From Ornithinimicrobium sp. (lineage in GTDB: Bacteria; Actinomycetota; Actinomycetes; Actinomycetales; Dermatophilaceae), in contig JASKZT010000320.1 of NCBI GenBank assembly GCA_030145965.1, forward strand, positions 1 through 7,681: a DNA stretch of 7,681 nucleotides, read 5' to 3'. Shown here one piece after another: positions 1 to 5,881 of this stretch. A program made the translations under genes and the position numbers. The number at the start of each line of letters is the position of its first letter. Position 1 is the stretch's first letter. The notes under the pieces are model-generated. The model did no database searches. It saw nothing but the letters and a program-made list of their open reading frames with translations, and was not told where the DNA came from.

Positions 1-588
1 GCGCCCGGTGACGCCCCGGCGCACGCCACGCCGGGGGAGGACCGGCCGCTCGTGCTCGTGTGCACCCACGGCAAGAAGGACGTCTGCTGCGCCGTCCGCG
101 GCAGGCCGGTCGCGCTCGGCCTGTCGGCGCGCTGGCCCGAGCAGACGTGGGAGTGCTCGCACACCGGCGGGGACCGGTTCGCGGCGAACGTGCTCCTGCT
201 GCCCGACGGCGCCACCTACGGAGGGCTCGACAGCTCCGGTGCCGGCGACGTCGTCGAGGCGCACCTGTCCGGGCGCCCCGACACCGCCTCCCTGCGCGGG
301 GTGGCGGGTCACCCGCGCCCGGTCCAGGCCGCTCTCGTCGCGGTGCACGAGCAGCTGGGACCCCTGCCCTGCGGGTCGGTCGAGCCCGCCGGCACGGAGG
401 CGCTCGAGCCCGCGGACGGCGAGGCCGCCGCGACCCTCGTGCGGTTGCGGACGGGCGACGGCCGGCTCGTCGAGGTCGAGGTGCGGGAGTACCGGCGCGA
501 GGCCGCGCGGCTGACCTGCCAGGCCGCCGGGGCCAAGGTCTCCCAGGTGCCGGTCGCCGGCTCCGTGCGCCTCGTCGCCCCGGCCTGA
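1..588 (+). CDS. Sucrase/ferredoxin-like (Suc_Fer, Apd1-type) iron-sulfur protein, 5'-truncated
   Basis: This is the C-terminal 195 residues of a protein that runs off the left edge; frame 1 is open from base 1 to the TGA at 586-588. Family members are usually about 300 residues, so roughly the first third is missing. The visible signature is VCTHGKKDVCCAVRGRPV (residues 20-37 of the visible part), followed by ECSHTGGDRFAANVLLLP (51-68) and a YGGL stretch. These match the thioredoxin-fold ferredoxin-like Suc_Fer family, in which two Cys and two His bind a [2Fe-2S] cluster in the yeast member Apd1. Candidate ligands here are C21, C29 or C30, and H54. The position of the second His is Asp58. 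The physiological role of the bacterial members is not established; a cytosolic redox function is inferred. The gene appears transcriptionally separate from mreB downstream, because a hairpin and a new promoter lie between them. The family call is firm and the function is open. Confidence 0.88.
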   Translation, partial: APGDAPAHATPGEDRPLVLVCTHGKKDVCCAVRGRPVALGLSARWPEQTWECSHTGGDRFAANVLLLPDGATYGGLDSSGAGDVVEAHLSGRPDTASLRGVAGHPRPVQAALVAVHEQLGPLPCGSVEPAGTEALEPADGEAAATLVRLRTGDGRLVEVEVREYRREAARLTCQAAGAKVSQVPVAGSVRLVAPA

Positions 589-597
589 GAGCAGGCC
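582..597 (+). terminator. Hairpin over the stop codon of the Suc_Fer gene, possible U-less terminator
   Basis: GGCCTG (582-587), loop AGAG (588-591) and CAGGCC (592-597) form a perfect 6-bp stem with a 4-base loop. It includes the TGA stop at 586-588. No T-tract follows, so this is not a classical intrinsic terminator. Actinobacteria are reported to use some U-poor hairpins, and its place at the end of the gene suits that role. The function is inferred. Confidence 0.4.
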
Positions 598-622
598 CGC
601 CGCGTCACCCCGGTGCTCCCCG

Positions 623-646
623 CGCGCCCCTGCGGGAGCGGGCGCG
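623..646 (+). other. GC-rich inverted repeat in the Suc_Fer/mreB gap
   Basis: CGCGCCC (623-629) and GGGCGCG (640-646) form a 7-bp perfect stem with a 10-base loop. A competing stem is possible between GCTCCC (615-620) and GGGAGC (634-639). The repeat lies just upstream of the proposed mreB -10 box. It could be a second terminator-like hairpin or an operator. It could also be chance, since such repeats arise easily at this GC content. Confidence 0.25.
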
Positions 647-654
647 GCGTTGTC

Positions 655-667
655 TACGATCGCCGGG
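655..667 (+). promoter_or_regulatory. Likely leaderless promoter of the mre operon
   Basis: TACGAT (655-660) fits the actinobacterial -10 consensus TANNNT. It is followed by six bases and then the GTG at 667, so a transcript starting about 7 bases after the -10 box would begin at the start codon itself. No convincing -35 element is visible around 632-637. No Shine-Dalgarno sequence precedes the GTG, as expected for a leaderless mRNA. The ppc gene in this window has exactly the same spacing. Confidence 0.6.
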
Positions 668-1716
668 TGGAGACGGGTCGGAGGACGGGGTCGGGCGGGT
701 TCGCCCCGCTCGGTCGCGACCTGGCGATCGACCTCGGGACCGCGACCACCCAGGTGCACGTGCGTGGCCGGGGGGTCGTGCTCGACGAGCCGTCGCTCGT
801 GGCGGTCGACACCGGCACGGGCCGGCTCGTGGCCGCCGGGACGGCCGCGCACGAGATGCTCGGTCGCACTCCCGAGCGGGTGCTCACCCTGCGTCCCCTG
901 TCCGAGGGGGTCATCACCGACTCCGAGGTGACCGAGCAGATGCTGCGCCACTTCGTCCAGCGGGTCCGCCCCTCCCGCCTCGTCCGCCCGCGGGCGGTCG
1001 TGTGCGTGCCGAGCGGCGTCACCGCCGTGGAGCGGCGGGCCCTCGAGGACGCCGCCCTCCGCTGCGGCGCACGAGGGGTGCACGTGCTCGAGGAGGCCAT
1101 GGCCGCGGCGATCGGTGCCGGGCTGCCCGTGGAGTCGGCCCACGCCTCGATGGTCGTCGACATGGGCGGCGGCACGACCGACGTCGCCGTGATCTGCCTG
1201 GGCGGCATCGTCAACGCCCGCAGCGTGCGGGTCGGCGGCGACCACGTCGACGAGGCGATCGTGCGGGGCCTCAAGGAGAGCCACGACCTGCTCGTGGGCG
1301 AGCGCTCGGCCGAGGACGTCAAGGTCCGGGCCGGGTCCGTGTGGCCGTTGGCCCAGGAGCCGACCGTGCGCGTGCGCGGCCGCGACCTGTCCACCGGCCT
1401 CCCGCGGACCGTCGAGCTGTCGGGTGCGGAGGTCCGGCGGATGGTCGAGCCGGTCACCGCCCAGGTCGTCGAGGTCGTCCGGCTCGTCCTCGACGTCTGC
1501 CCCCCCGAGCTGGCCGGCGACCTGCTCGACCACGGCGTCGTCCTCACCGGCGGCGGGTCGCTCCTGCGCGGCTGGGCCGAGCGGCTGCGCCACGAGCTCG
1601 GCGTCCCCGTGCGCGTGGCCGAGGGCGCCCAGCACGCCGTCATCCGCGGCGCGGGCGCGTGCGTCGACGACTTCGCGGTGCTCCGGCGGGTGCTCGTCGG
1701 CGCACCGCGGACCTAG
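667..1716 (+). CDS. mreB: Rod shape-determining protein MreB (bacterial actin)
   Basis: MreB is the ATP-dependent actin homologue that forms membrane-associated filaments and positions the lateral cell-wall synthesis machinery. The nucleotide-binding motifs are all present: phosphate 1 DLGTATTQ (residues 22-29), phosphate 2 VVDMGGGTTDVAV around D165-D172, and the adenosine motif VLTGGGSLLRG around T294-G297. Also typical are VCVPSGVTAVERRA, AAAIGAGLPVE, LLVGERSAEDVKV and VRGRDLSTGLPRTVEL. From the GTG at 667 the protein is 349 residues, close to the usual length of about 345. The in-frame GTG at 613 would add 18 residues of non-family sequence and lies upstream of the promoter, so it was not used. 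Differences from common MreB include T for N in DLGTAN, and EEAMAAA for EEPMAAA. The N-terminus is Gly/Arg-rich and shows no clear amphipathic membrane helix. It is the first gene of the mre operon; mreC starts 9 bases after its TAG stop. Confidence 0.95.
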   Translation: METGRRTGSGGFAPLGRDLAIDLGTATTQVHVRGRGVVLDEPSLVAVDTGTGRLVAAGTAAHEMLGRTPERVLTLRPLSEGVITDSEVTEQMLRHFVQRVRPSRLVRPRAVVCVPSGVTAVERRALEDAALRCGARGVHVLEEAMAAAIGAGLPVESAHASMVVDMGGGTTDVAVICLGGIVNARSVRVGGDHVDEAIVRGLKESHDLLVGERSAEDVKVRAGSVWPLAQEPTVRVRGRDLSTGLPRTVELSGAEVRRMVEPVTAQVVEVVRLVLDVCPPELAGDLLDHGVVLTGGGSLLRGWAERLRHELGVPVRVAEGAQHAVIRGAGACVDDFAVLRRVLVGAPRT

Positions 1717-1719
1717 GGG
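1715..1719 (+). promoter_or_regulatory. Weak ribosome binding site of mreC
   Basis: AGGGG overlaps the TAG stop of mreB (1714-1716) and lies six bases before the GTG at 1726. It is the only purine-rich stretch in the 9-base gap and supports that start, implying translation coupled to the end of mreB. Confidence 0.45.
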
Positions 1720-1725
1720 CCGGGC

Positions 1726-2589
1726 GTGCCGTCGCGCGAGCGCGCCCTGCGCCTCACCGCCGCGGCCCTTGTCCTGGCCACCGCCGGCGTCCTCGTCCTC
1801 GACCTCGCCCGCCCCGGGGTCGGGGAGCCGGTGCGGGCCGCCGTGTCCACCGTGACCTCGCCGGTGCAGTCCGCCCTCGCGGGCTGGGACGACGACCGGG
1901 TGCGCGCGCTCACGCAGGAGCGGGACGCCCTCGCGGCCGAGGTGACCCGGCTGCGGGAGGAGGTCCGGCGCCACGGCCAGCTCGAGTCGCTCCAGCGGGC
2001 CACGACGTGGGGCGACCACCGGCTCGTGCCGGCGCGCGTCGTCGCCTTCGCCCCCGCCGGCACGCCCGTCGGCGGCCGCACCGTGACGATCGACGTGGGC
2101 GAGCGCGACGGCGTGGCCAAGGACCAGACGGTCGTCTCCACCGAGGGCCTCGTCGGGCGGGTCCTGCGCACCGCGCCCGGCAGCGCCGACGTGCTGCTCG
2201 TGGGGGACCCGGACGTCGTCGTCGGCGTGCGCTACGGGCCGGGGGACGGTGACGGTGAGGCCGCGGCACAGGGTGACGGCGCCCCCGACGGGGCAGACGG
2301 CGCCCTCGGCAGCGTGACCGCGACGGCGCCGCCGGGGCTGCCCCCGCGGGGGCACGGCGAGCTCACCCTCACCGCGCTGGGCGACAGCCCCGTGGCGGTG
2401 GGGGACAGGGTCACCACCCTGGGCAGCCCCGACGACCGCCCATACGTCTCGCGCGTCCCGCTCGGGGTGGTGACGGCGGTGGACCCCGACCGCGGGCAGC
2501 TGGGGCGGACGGCCGTGGTCGCGCCCTACGTCGACACCGACACCCTCGACCTCGTCGCCGTCGTCCAGCCCGACCGGGAGCAGCCGTGA
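1726..2589 (+). CDS. mreC: Rod shape-determining protein MreC
   Basis: MreC is a single-pass membrane protein whose extracytoplasmic part forms filaments and activates PBP2 in the elongasome. The 287-residue product has a short basic N-terminus, one membrane segment (about residues 8-26), a coiled coil (about 56-90, with ERDALAAEVTRLREEV) and then the double beta-barrel MreC domain. Family-typical stretches are VTIDVGERDGVAKDQTVV, EGLVGRVLRTAPGSADVLL and GDPDVVVGVR. A Gly/Asp/Ala-rich, low-complexity stretch of about 25 residues (around 171-195) interrupts the beta domain and looks like a flexible loop. Length is normal for the family. The GTG start at 1726 is followed directly by a basic stretch and the membrane helix, and is preceded by a weak Shine-Dalgarno sequence. 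The last four bases overlap the start of mreD (GTGA). Confidence 0.95.
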   Translation: MPSRERALRLTAAALVLATAGVLVLDLARPGVGEPVRAAVSTVTSPVQSALAGWDDDRVRALTQERDALAAEVTRLREEVRRHGQLESLQRATTWGDHRLVPARVVAFAPAGTPVGGRTVTIDVGERDGVAKDQTVVSTEGLVGRVLRTAPGSADVLLVGDPDVVVGVRYGPGDGDGEAAAQGDGAPDGADGALGSVTATAPPGLPPRGHGELTLTALGDSPVAVGDRVTTLGSPDDRPYVSRVPLGVVTAVDPDRGQLGRTAVVAPYVDTDTLDLVAVVQPDREQP

Positions 2590-3128
2590 GGACCCTCCTG
2601 GCGGTGCTGGCCAGGGGCCTCCTGCTCCTGGCCGCGGTCCTGCTCCCCAGCGCGCTCCCGCCGCCGTCCGGGGTGCCCCGCGCCGACCTCGTGCTCGTCG
2701 TCGTCGCGGCGGTGGCGCTCGTCCGCGGGCCCTCGGCCGGCCTCCTGGCCGGGCTCGCCGGCGGGTGGATGCTCGACCTCGTGCCGCCGGGCGGCGCGCC
2801 GCTCGGGGCGGGGGCCCTCGTCCACGCGGCGGCCGGCGCCGTGCTGGGCCTGGCCCGCCCGCTCGTCGTCGCCTCCCCGCTCCTGCCCTGGCTGGCCACG
2901 GTGCTGGCGGCCGGTCTCGTGCTCGCGGTCCGGGGCGTCGCGTCGGCGGCCGGGGTCGGCCTCGCGCGCCCCGCCGACCTGGGGTGGTCCTGGGTCGTCA
3001 CGGCCGTCGTCGCCGCGGTGCTCCTGCCCCTGCTGCTCCTCCTCGAGCGCCGGGTCGGGGGCGACCCCTCCTCGCCCGCGCTCTCCCGCGGTCGGGGGAC
3101 CAGGTCCCGCGCCGGGTGGGACCGGTGA
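2586..3128 (+). CDS. mreD: Rod shape-determining protein MreD
   Basis: MreD is a small polytopic membrane protein that binds MreC and tunes its activation of PBP2. The 180-residue product is strongly hydrophobic, with about five membrane segments (near residues 4-24, 33-46, 50-66 with 77-95 after it, 99-118 and 134-153) and a charged C-terminal tail. The family-like stretch GWMLDLVPPGGAPLGAGALV (60-79) fits the conserved loop seen in MreD proteins. MreD is poorly conserved, so the call rests on hydropathy, this loop and the position between mreC and mrdA. The GTG start overlaps the mreC stop as GTGA, with GGGAG (2576-2580) five bases upstream. Its own stop overlaps the mrdA start in the same way. 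Translational coupling through the three genes is inferred. Confidence 0.9.
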   Translation: MRTLLAVLARGLLLLAAVLLPSALPPPSGVPRADLVLVVVAAVALVRGPSAGLLAGLAGGWMLDLVPPGGAPLGAGALVHAAAGAVLGLARPLVVASPLLPWLATVLAAGLVLAVRGVASAAGVGLARPADLGWSWVVTAVVAAVLLPLLLLLERRVGGDPSSPALSRGRGTRSRAGWDR

Positions 3129-5197
3129 CGGGTCGCGGCCTGTCACCGTCGCGCCGCCGGCCGGTGGTGCAGGTGCCCCGCCCCCAGGTCGTGCCGCCCC
3201 GCGTCCGCCGCCGCCCGGCCACCGGTCCGCTGTGGGGCATCGTGCTGGCCGTCGTCGTGCTCGGCGGCATCCTCGTCGCCCGGCTGGGGGACGTGCAGCT
3301 CGTGCGGCACGAGGAGGCGGCGGTGGCCGCCGCCGAGGTCAGCACCCGCGAGATCTCCACGCCGGCCCTCCGCGGCCGGGTCCTCGCCCGCGACGGCACG
3401 ACGCTGGCGGGCAACGCCCCCTCCACCGTCGTCACGGTCGAGCCGGAGGTGCTGCTCGAGCAGCCGGACGAGGGGCGGGCCCTCGTGACCTCGGTCGCCG
3501 ACGCCCTGGGCCTGCCCGTCGAGGAGCTCTGGGGCCGCACCCGCCTCTGCGGGACCACCGACGCGCCGCCCGTGCCGCTGTGCTTCTCCGGCTCCCCCTA
3601 CGAGCCGGTGCCGGTGGCCCTGGGGGTGGACCCGGTCAGCGCGCTCGCGGTCCTGGAGCAGCCCGAGGACTTCCCCGGCGTGGGGGTGCAGGCGCTGCCG
3701 GTCCGCGCCTACCCGGCGGGGGAGGAGGTCAACGCGGCCCACGTGCTGGGCTACCTGGGCCGCCCCACGCAGGAGGAGGTCGAGGCCTCCGACGGGCTCG
3801 TCGGCGCCCAGGACAGGGTCGGCCGGGCCGGCCTGGAGCAGACCTACGACACCGCCCTGCGGGGCCGCCCGGGGACGACCACCGTCAGCGTGGACCCGCG
3901 CGGTGTCGTGACCGGCCAGCTCTCCCGGGAGGGTCCCGTGCCGGGCCTGGACGTGCGCACCCACCTGGACGTGCAGGTGCAGGCCGCCGCCGAGCGGGCC
4001 GTCGCCGACGCGGTGCGGACGGCGCGGGCGGGTGGCGCCCCCGCCCGCTCGGCCGCGGCGGTCGTGCTGCGCCCGGACGACGGCGGGGTCCTCGCGGCCG
4101 CCAGCTGGCCCACCTACGACCCGGGCATCTGGAGCACGGGCGTCAGCCAGGCCGACTACGAGCAGCTGCTCGACCCCGAGGGCGGCCAGCCGCTCCTCGA
4201 CCGGCTCGTCGCCCAGACCTTCCCCCCGGCCTCGACCTTCAAGGTCGTCTCGCTGCCCGCGGCCCTGCAGACCGGCGTCGACCCCGCGGGCCGCTACGCC
4301 TGCCCCGGCTCGGTCACCATCGCCGGCCAGGAGTTCACCAACTACGAGTCCGAGGCGCACGGCCGGCTCACGCTGCCCGAGATCCTCGAGCTGTCCTGCG
4401 ACACCTCCTTCTACCGGTGGGCCTTCGACCACTGGAGCGAGCAGGGCGGCATCGCGGCGTCGTCCGACGCGGCCGACCGGTTCCTCGCCGTCGCGCGAGG
4501 CTTCGGCCTGGGCCGCACCACGGGCGTGGACCTGCCCGGCGAGGTCCCCGGCACGCTGCCCTCGCGACAGTGGCGGCGCGACTACTGGGAGGCCACCCGG
4601 GAGGAGAGCTGCGCCCGGGCCGAGGACGGCTACCCGGAGGTGGAGGAGAGGGAGCGGCGGGAGTTCCTCGAGCAGCTGGCCCGGGAGAGCTGCGTCGACG
4701 GCTGGCAGTGGCGGCCCGGCGACGCCGTGAACCTCTCCATCGGCCAGGGCGACGTGGCGACGACGCCGCTGCAGATGGCCGTCGTCTACGCGGCGGTCGC
4801 CACCGGGGGCCGGATGTGGCAGCCCCGGGTCGCGGCGGCGCTGCAGCGCCAGGACGGCACGGTCGTCGAGGAGCTGGAGCCGGTGGGGCTCGGCACCGTC
4901 GCGCTCGACGACCGCGCGCTGGCGGTGGTCCGCGAGGGCCTGGAGGGTGTCAACGTCCGCGGCACGGGGGCGGCGGCCTTCCGCGGCTGGCCCCACGAGG
5001 CGTTCCCGGTCGCCGGGAAGACCGGCTCGGCGGAGGCCTTCGGCCGGCAGTCGACCTCCTGGTACGCCTCGTACGGCCCGGCCGACGACCCCGCCTACGT
5101 CGTCGTGGTCGTCGTCGAGGAGGGTGGCCTCGGCAGCGACGCCGCCGCCCCGGCGGCCCGGGCCATCTGGGAGGTCCTGCGGGAGCGGCGCCCGTGA
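3125..5197 (+). CDS. mrdA: Penicillin-binding protein 2 (MrdA), elongasome class B transpeptidase
   Basis: PBP2 cross-links peptidoglycan during lateral wall growth. The 690-residue protein has a basic, Pro-rich cytoplasmic tail (about 1-34), one membrane anchor (about 36-52), a pedestal/dimerisation domain and a transpeptidase domain. The active-site motifs are S370-T-F-K373 (SxxK), S424-C-D426 (SxD, the form usual in PBP2) and K632-T-G634 followed by SAE. The stretch LSIGQGDVATTPLQMA is also typical. Between SxD and KTG there are about 208 residues, roughly 50 more than I recall for E. coli PBP2. The extra part is a charged loop (around 485-530) bounded by C496 and C523, a form I recall from other actinobacterial PBP2s. 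Another Cys pair, C142/C153, lies in the pedestal. The GTG start at 3125 overlaps the mreD stop; the frame is open further upstream, but that region is mreD coding sequence. rodA, the usual next gene and partner, is absent. Confidence 0.95.
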   Translation: MTGRGLSPSRRRPVVQVPRPQVVPPRVRRRPATGPLWGIVLAVVVLGGILVARLGDVQLVRHEEAAVAAAEVSTREISTPALRGRVLARDGTTLAGNAPSTVVTVEPEVLLEQPDEGRALVTSVADALGLPVEELWGRTRLCGTTDAPPVPLCFSGSPYEPVPVALGVDPVSALAVLEQPEDFPGVGVQALPVRAYPAGEEVNAAHVLGYLGRPTQEEVEASDGLVGAQDRVGRAGLEQTYDTALRGRPGTTTVSVDPRGVVTGQLSREGPVPGLDVRTHLDVQVQAAAERAVADAVRTARAGGAPARSAAAVVLRPDDGGVLAAASWPTYDPGIWSTGVSQADYEQLLDPEGGQPLLDRLVAQTFPPASTFKVVSLPAALQTGVDPAGRYACPGSVTIAGQEFTNYESEAHGRLTLPEILELSCDTSFYRWAFDHWSEQGGIAASSDAADRFLAVARGFGLGRTTGVDLPGEVPGTLPSRQWRRDYWEATREESCARAEDGYPEVEERERREFLEQLARESCVDGWQWRPGDAVNLSIGQGDVATTPLQMAVVYAAVATGGRMWQPRVAAALQRQDGTVVEELEPVGLGTVALDDRALAVVREGLEGVNVRGTGAAAFRGWPHEAFPVAGKTGSAEAFGRQSTSWYASYGPADDPAYVVVVVVEEGGLGSDAAAPAARAIWEVLRERRP

Positions 5198-5210
5198 GAG
5201 GCTCGCGCCC

Positions 5211-5218
5211 AGGAGGTG
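5211..5218 (+). promoter_or_regulatory. Strong Shine-Dalgarno sequence of the DUF1697 gene
   Basis: AGGAGGTG is a near-perfect match to the 16S rRNA anti-Shine-Dalgarno and lies five bases before the ATG at 5224. It fixes the start of this gene. No other gene in the window has a ribosome binding site of this strength. Confidence 0.85.
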
Positions 5219-5223
5219 CTGCG

Positions 5224-5793
5224 ATGAGCCCGAGCCATGCCGCCCTGCTGCGGGGCATCAACGTCGGCAAGGGCAACCGGCTGCCCATGGCCCGCCTGCG
5301 GGAGGTGGCCGAGGGCCTGGGGTGGACCGACGTGGCCACCTACATCCAGTCCGGCAACCTCGTCCTCACCGCGCCGGGGGACCCCGCAGGGCTCGAGCGG
5401 GCCCTGCACGACGCGCTCCTCGGGTCGACCGGCCTGGACCTCGAGGTCTTCGTCCTTCCCCGGGAGGAGGTCCTCGCCCTCGACGACGGGTGCCCGTGGC
5501 CGGACGTCGAGGACCTCCGGCAGGTCCACGCCTTCCTCTTCCGTGAGCCGCTGACCCGCCATACCCGGGACGCGGTCGCCGAGGCGGTCGACGCGGCCCG
5601 CCACGCCGGGTCCCGCGACGAGGCGGTCGTGGACGGGCGCGTCCTCTGGGTCCGCACCCCCGACGGCTTCGGCCGCAGCCTGCTCGTGCGCGCCCTGGAC
5701 GCCCCGGCGCTGCGCCGCCGCGCCGACGCCGGCCCCGGCACGGCGCGCAACCTCGCCACGGTCCGCCGGCTGCGCGCCATGGTCGAGGGCTGA
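5224..5793 (+). CDS. DUF1697 family protein, function unknown
   Basis: The 189-residue product matches DUF1697 by HAALLRGINVGKGNRLPMA (residues 5-23), TYIQSGNLVL (39-48), the middle HAFLF stretch and a C-terminal GTARNLATVRRL (172-183), close to the family's TARN motif. The length is normal for the family (about 180). No signal peptide or membrane segment is visible, so it should be a soluble cytoplasmic protein. The biochemical role of DUF1697 is not known to me. It lies 26 bases after mrdA with no terminator or clear promoter between, so it may be read from the mre transcript. It is the only gene here with an ATG start and a full Shine-Dalgarno sequence, which suggests it is translated independently. 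It occupies the place where rodA is usually found. The family call is firm and any link to cell shape is unproven. Confidence 0.9.
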   Translation: MSPSHAALLRGINVGKGNRLPMARLREVAEGLGWTDVATYIQSGNLVLTAPGDPAGLERALHDALLGSTGLDLEVFVLPREEVLALDDGCPWPDVEDLRQVHAFLFREPLTRHTRDAVAEAVDAARHAGSRDEAVVDGRVLWVRTPDGFGRSLLVRALDAPALRRRADAGPGTARNLATVRRLRAMVEG

Positions 5794-5812
5794 GCGCAGA
5801 CGGGAGTGCCGC

Positions 5813-5827
5813 CCGCGGACGCCGCGG
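5813..5827 (+). terminator. CCGCGG hairpin after the DUF1697 gene, possible terminator
   Basis: CCGCGG (5813-5818), loop ACG (5819-5821) and CCGCGG (5822-5827) can form a 6-bp all-GC stem twenty bases after the DUF1697 stop. No T-tract follows. It could end the mre-DUF1697 transcript or act as part of a repeat cluster upstream of ppc. CCGCGG is a common hexamer in such DNA, so the support is weak. Confidence 0.3.
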
Positions 5828-5859
5828 TGGTGCGCCCGGCCAGCGTCCTGACGCCGCGG
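5818..5859 (+). repeat. Pair of GACGCCGCGG direct repeats upstream of ppc
   Basis: The 10-base sequence GACGCCGCGG occurs at 5818-5827 and again at 5850-5859, with starts 32 bases apart, about three turns of the DNA helix. Both copies lie in the 87-base gap before ppc, the second just before the proposed -10 box. That spacing would place two bound proteins on the same face of the DNA. A regulatory role is inference. Confidence 0.4.
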
Positions 5860-5880
5860 CACCCTCGGTAGGGTCGGGGC

Positions 5881-5881
<1 letters not shown>
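5848..5881 (+). promoter_or_regulatory. Likely leaderless promoter of ppc
   Basis: TAGGGT (5869-5874) fits the actinobacterial TANNNT -10 consensus and is six bases from the GTG at 5881, so transcription should begin at or next to the start codon. CTGACG (5848-5853) is a possible weak -35 element with a 15-base spacer, shorter than usual. No Shine-Dalgarno sequence is placed properly before the GTG. The geometry is the same as at mreB. Confidence 0.6.
5861..5874. repeat. Inverted repeat ACCCT-CGGT-AGGGT over the ppc -10 box
   Basis: ACCCT (5861-5865) and AGGGT (5870-5874) are perfect 5-base arms around CGGT, and the right arm is most of the -10 box. A protein bound here would block RNA polymerase, so an operator is possible. 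The arms are short and chance is a real alternative. Confidence 0.35.

Noticed and set aside
613..666. Upstream GTG at 613 as the start of mreB
   Set aside because: It adds 18 residues unlike the family and lies upstream of the proposed -10 box; starting at 667 gives the normal MreB length of 349.
60..2252. A 730-residue + strand open frame extremely rich in Arg, Pro and Gly
   Set aside because: It is out of frame with the Suc_Fer gene, mreB and mreC, all of which have clear family motifs. It is a by-product of the scarcity of stop codons at this GC content.
2765..3124. Upstream extension of the mrdA frame to 2765
   Set aside because: The added 120 residues are Arg/Gly/Pro-rich, out of frame within mreD, and unlike any PBP2 N-terminus. 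The GTG at 3125 gives a normal basic tail followed by a membrane anchor.
3143..4996. A 617-residue open frame on the - strand opposite mrdA
   Set aside because: The + strand carries all PBP2 active-site motifs. The antisense frame has low-complexity Gly/Arg/Leu/Val content and no recognisable domain.
3232..5793. An 853-residue frame joining sequence inside mrdA to the DUF1697 protein, as if a fusion
   Set aside because: Only the part from 5224 matches a family. The upstream part is a shadow of mrdA, and a strong Shine-Dalgarno sequence and ATG define the separate DUF1697 gene.
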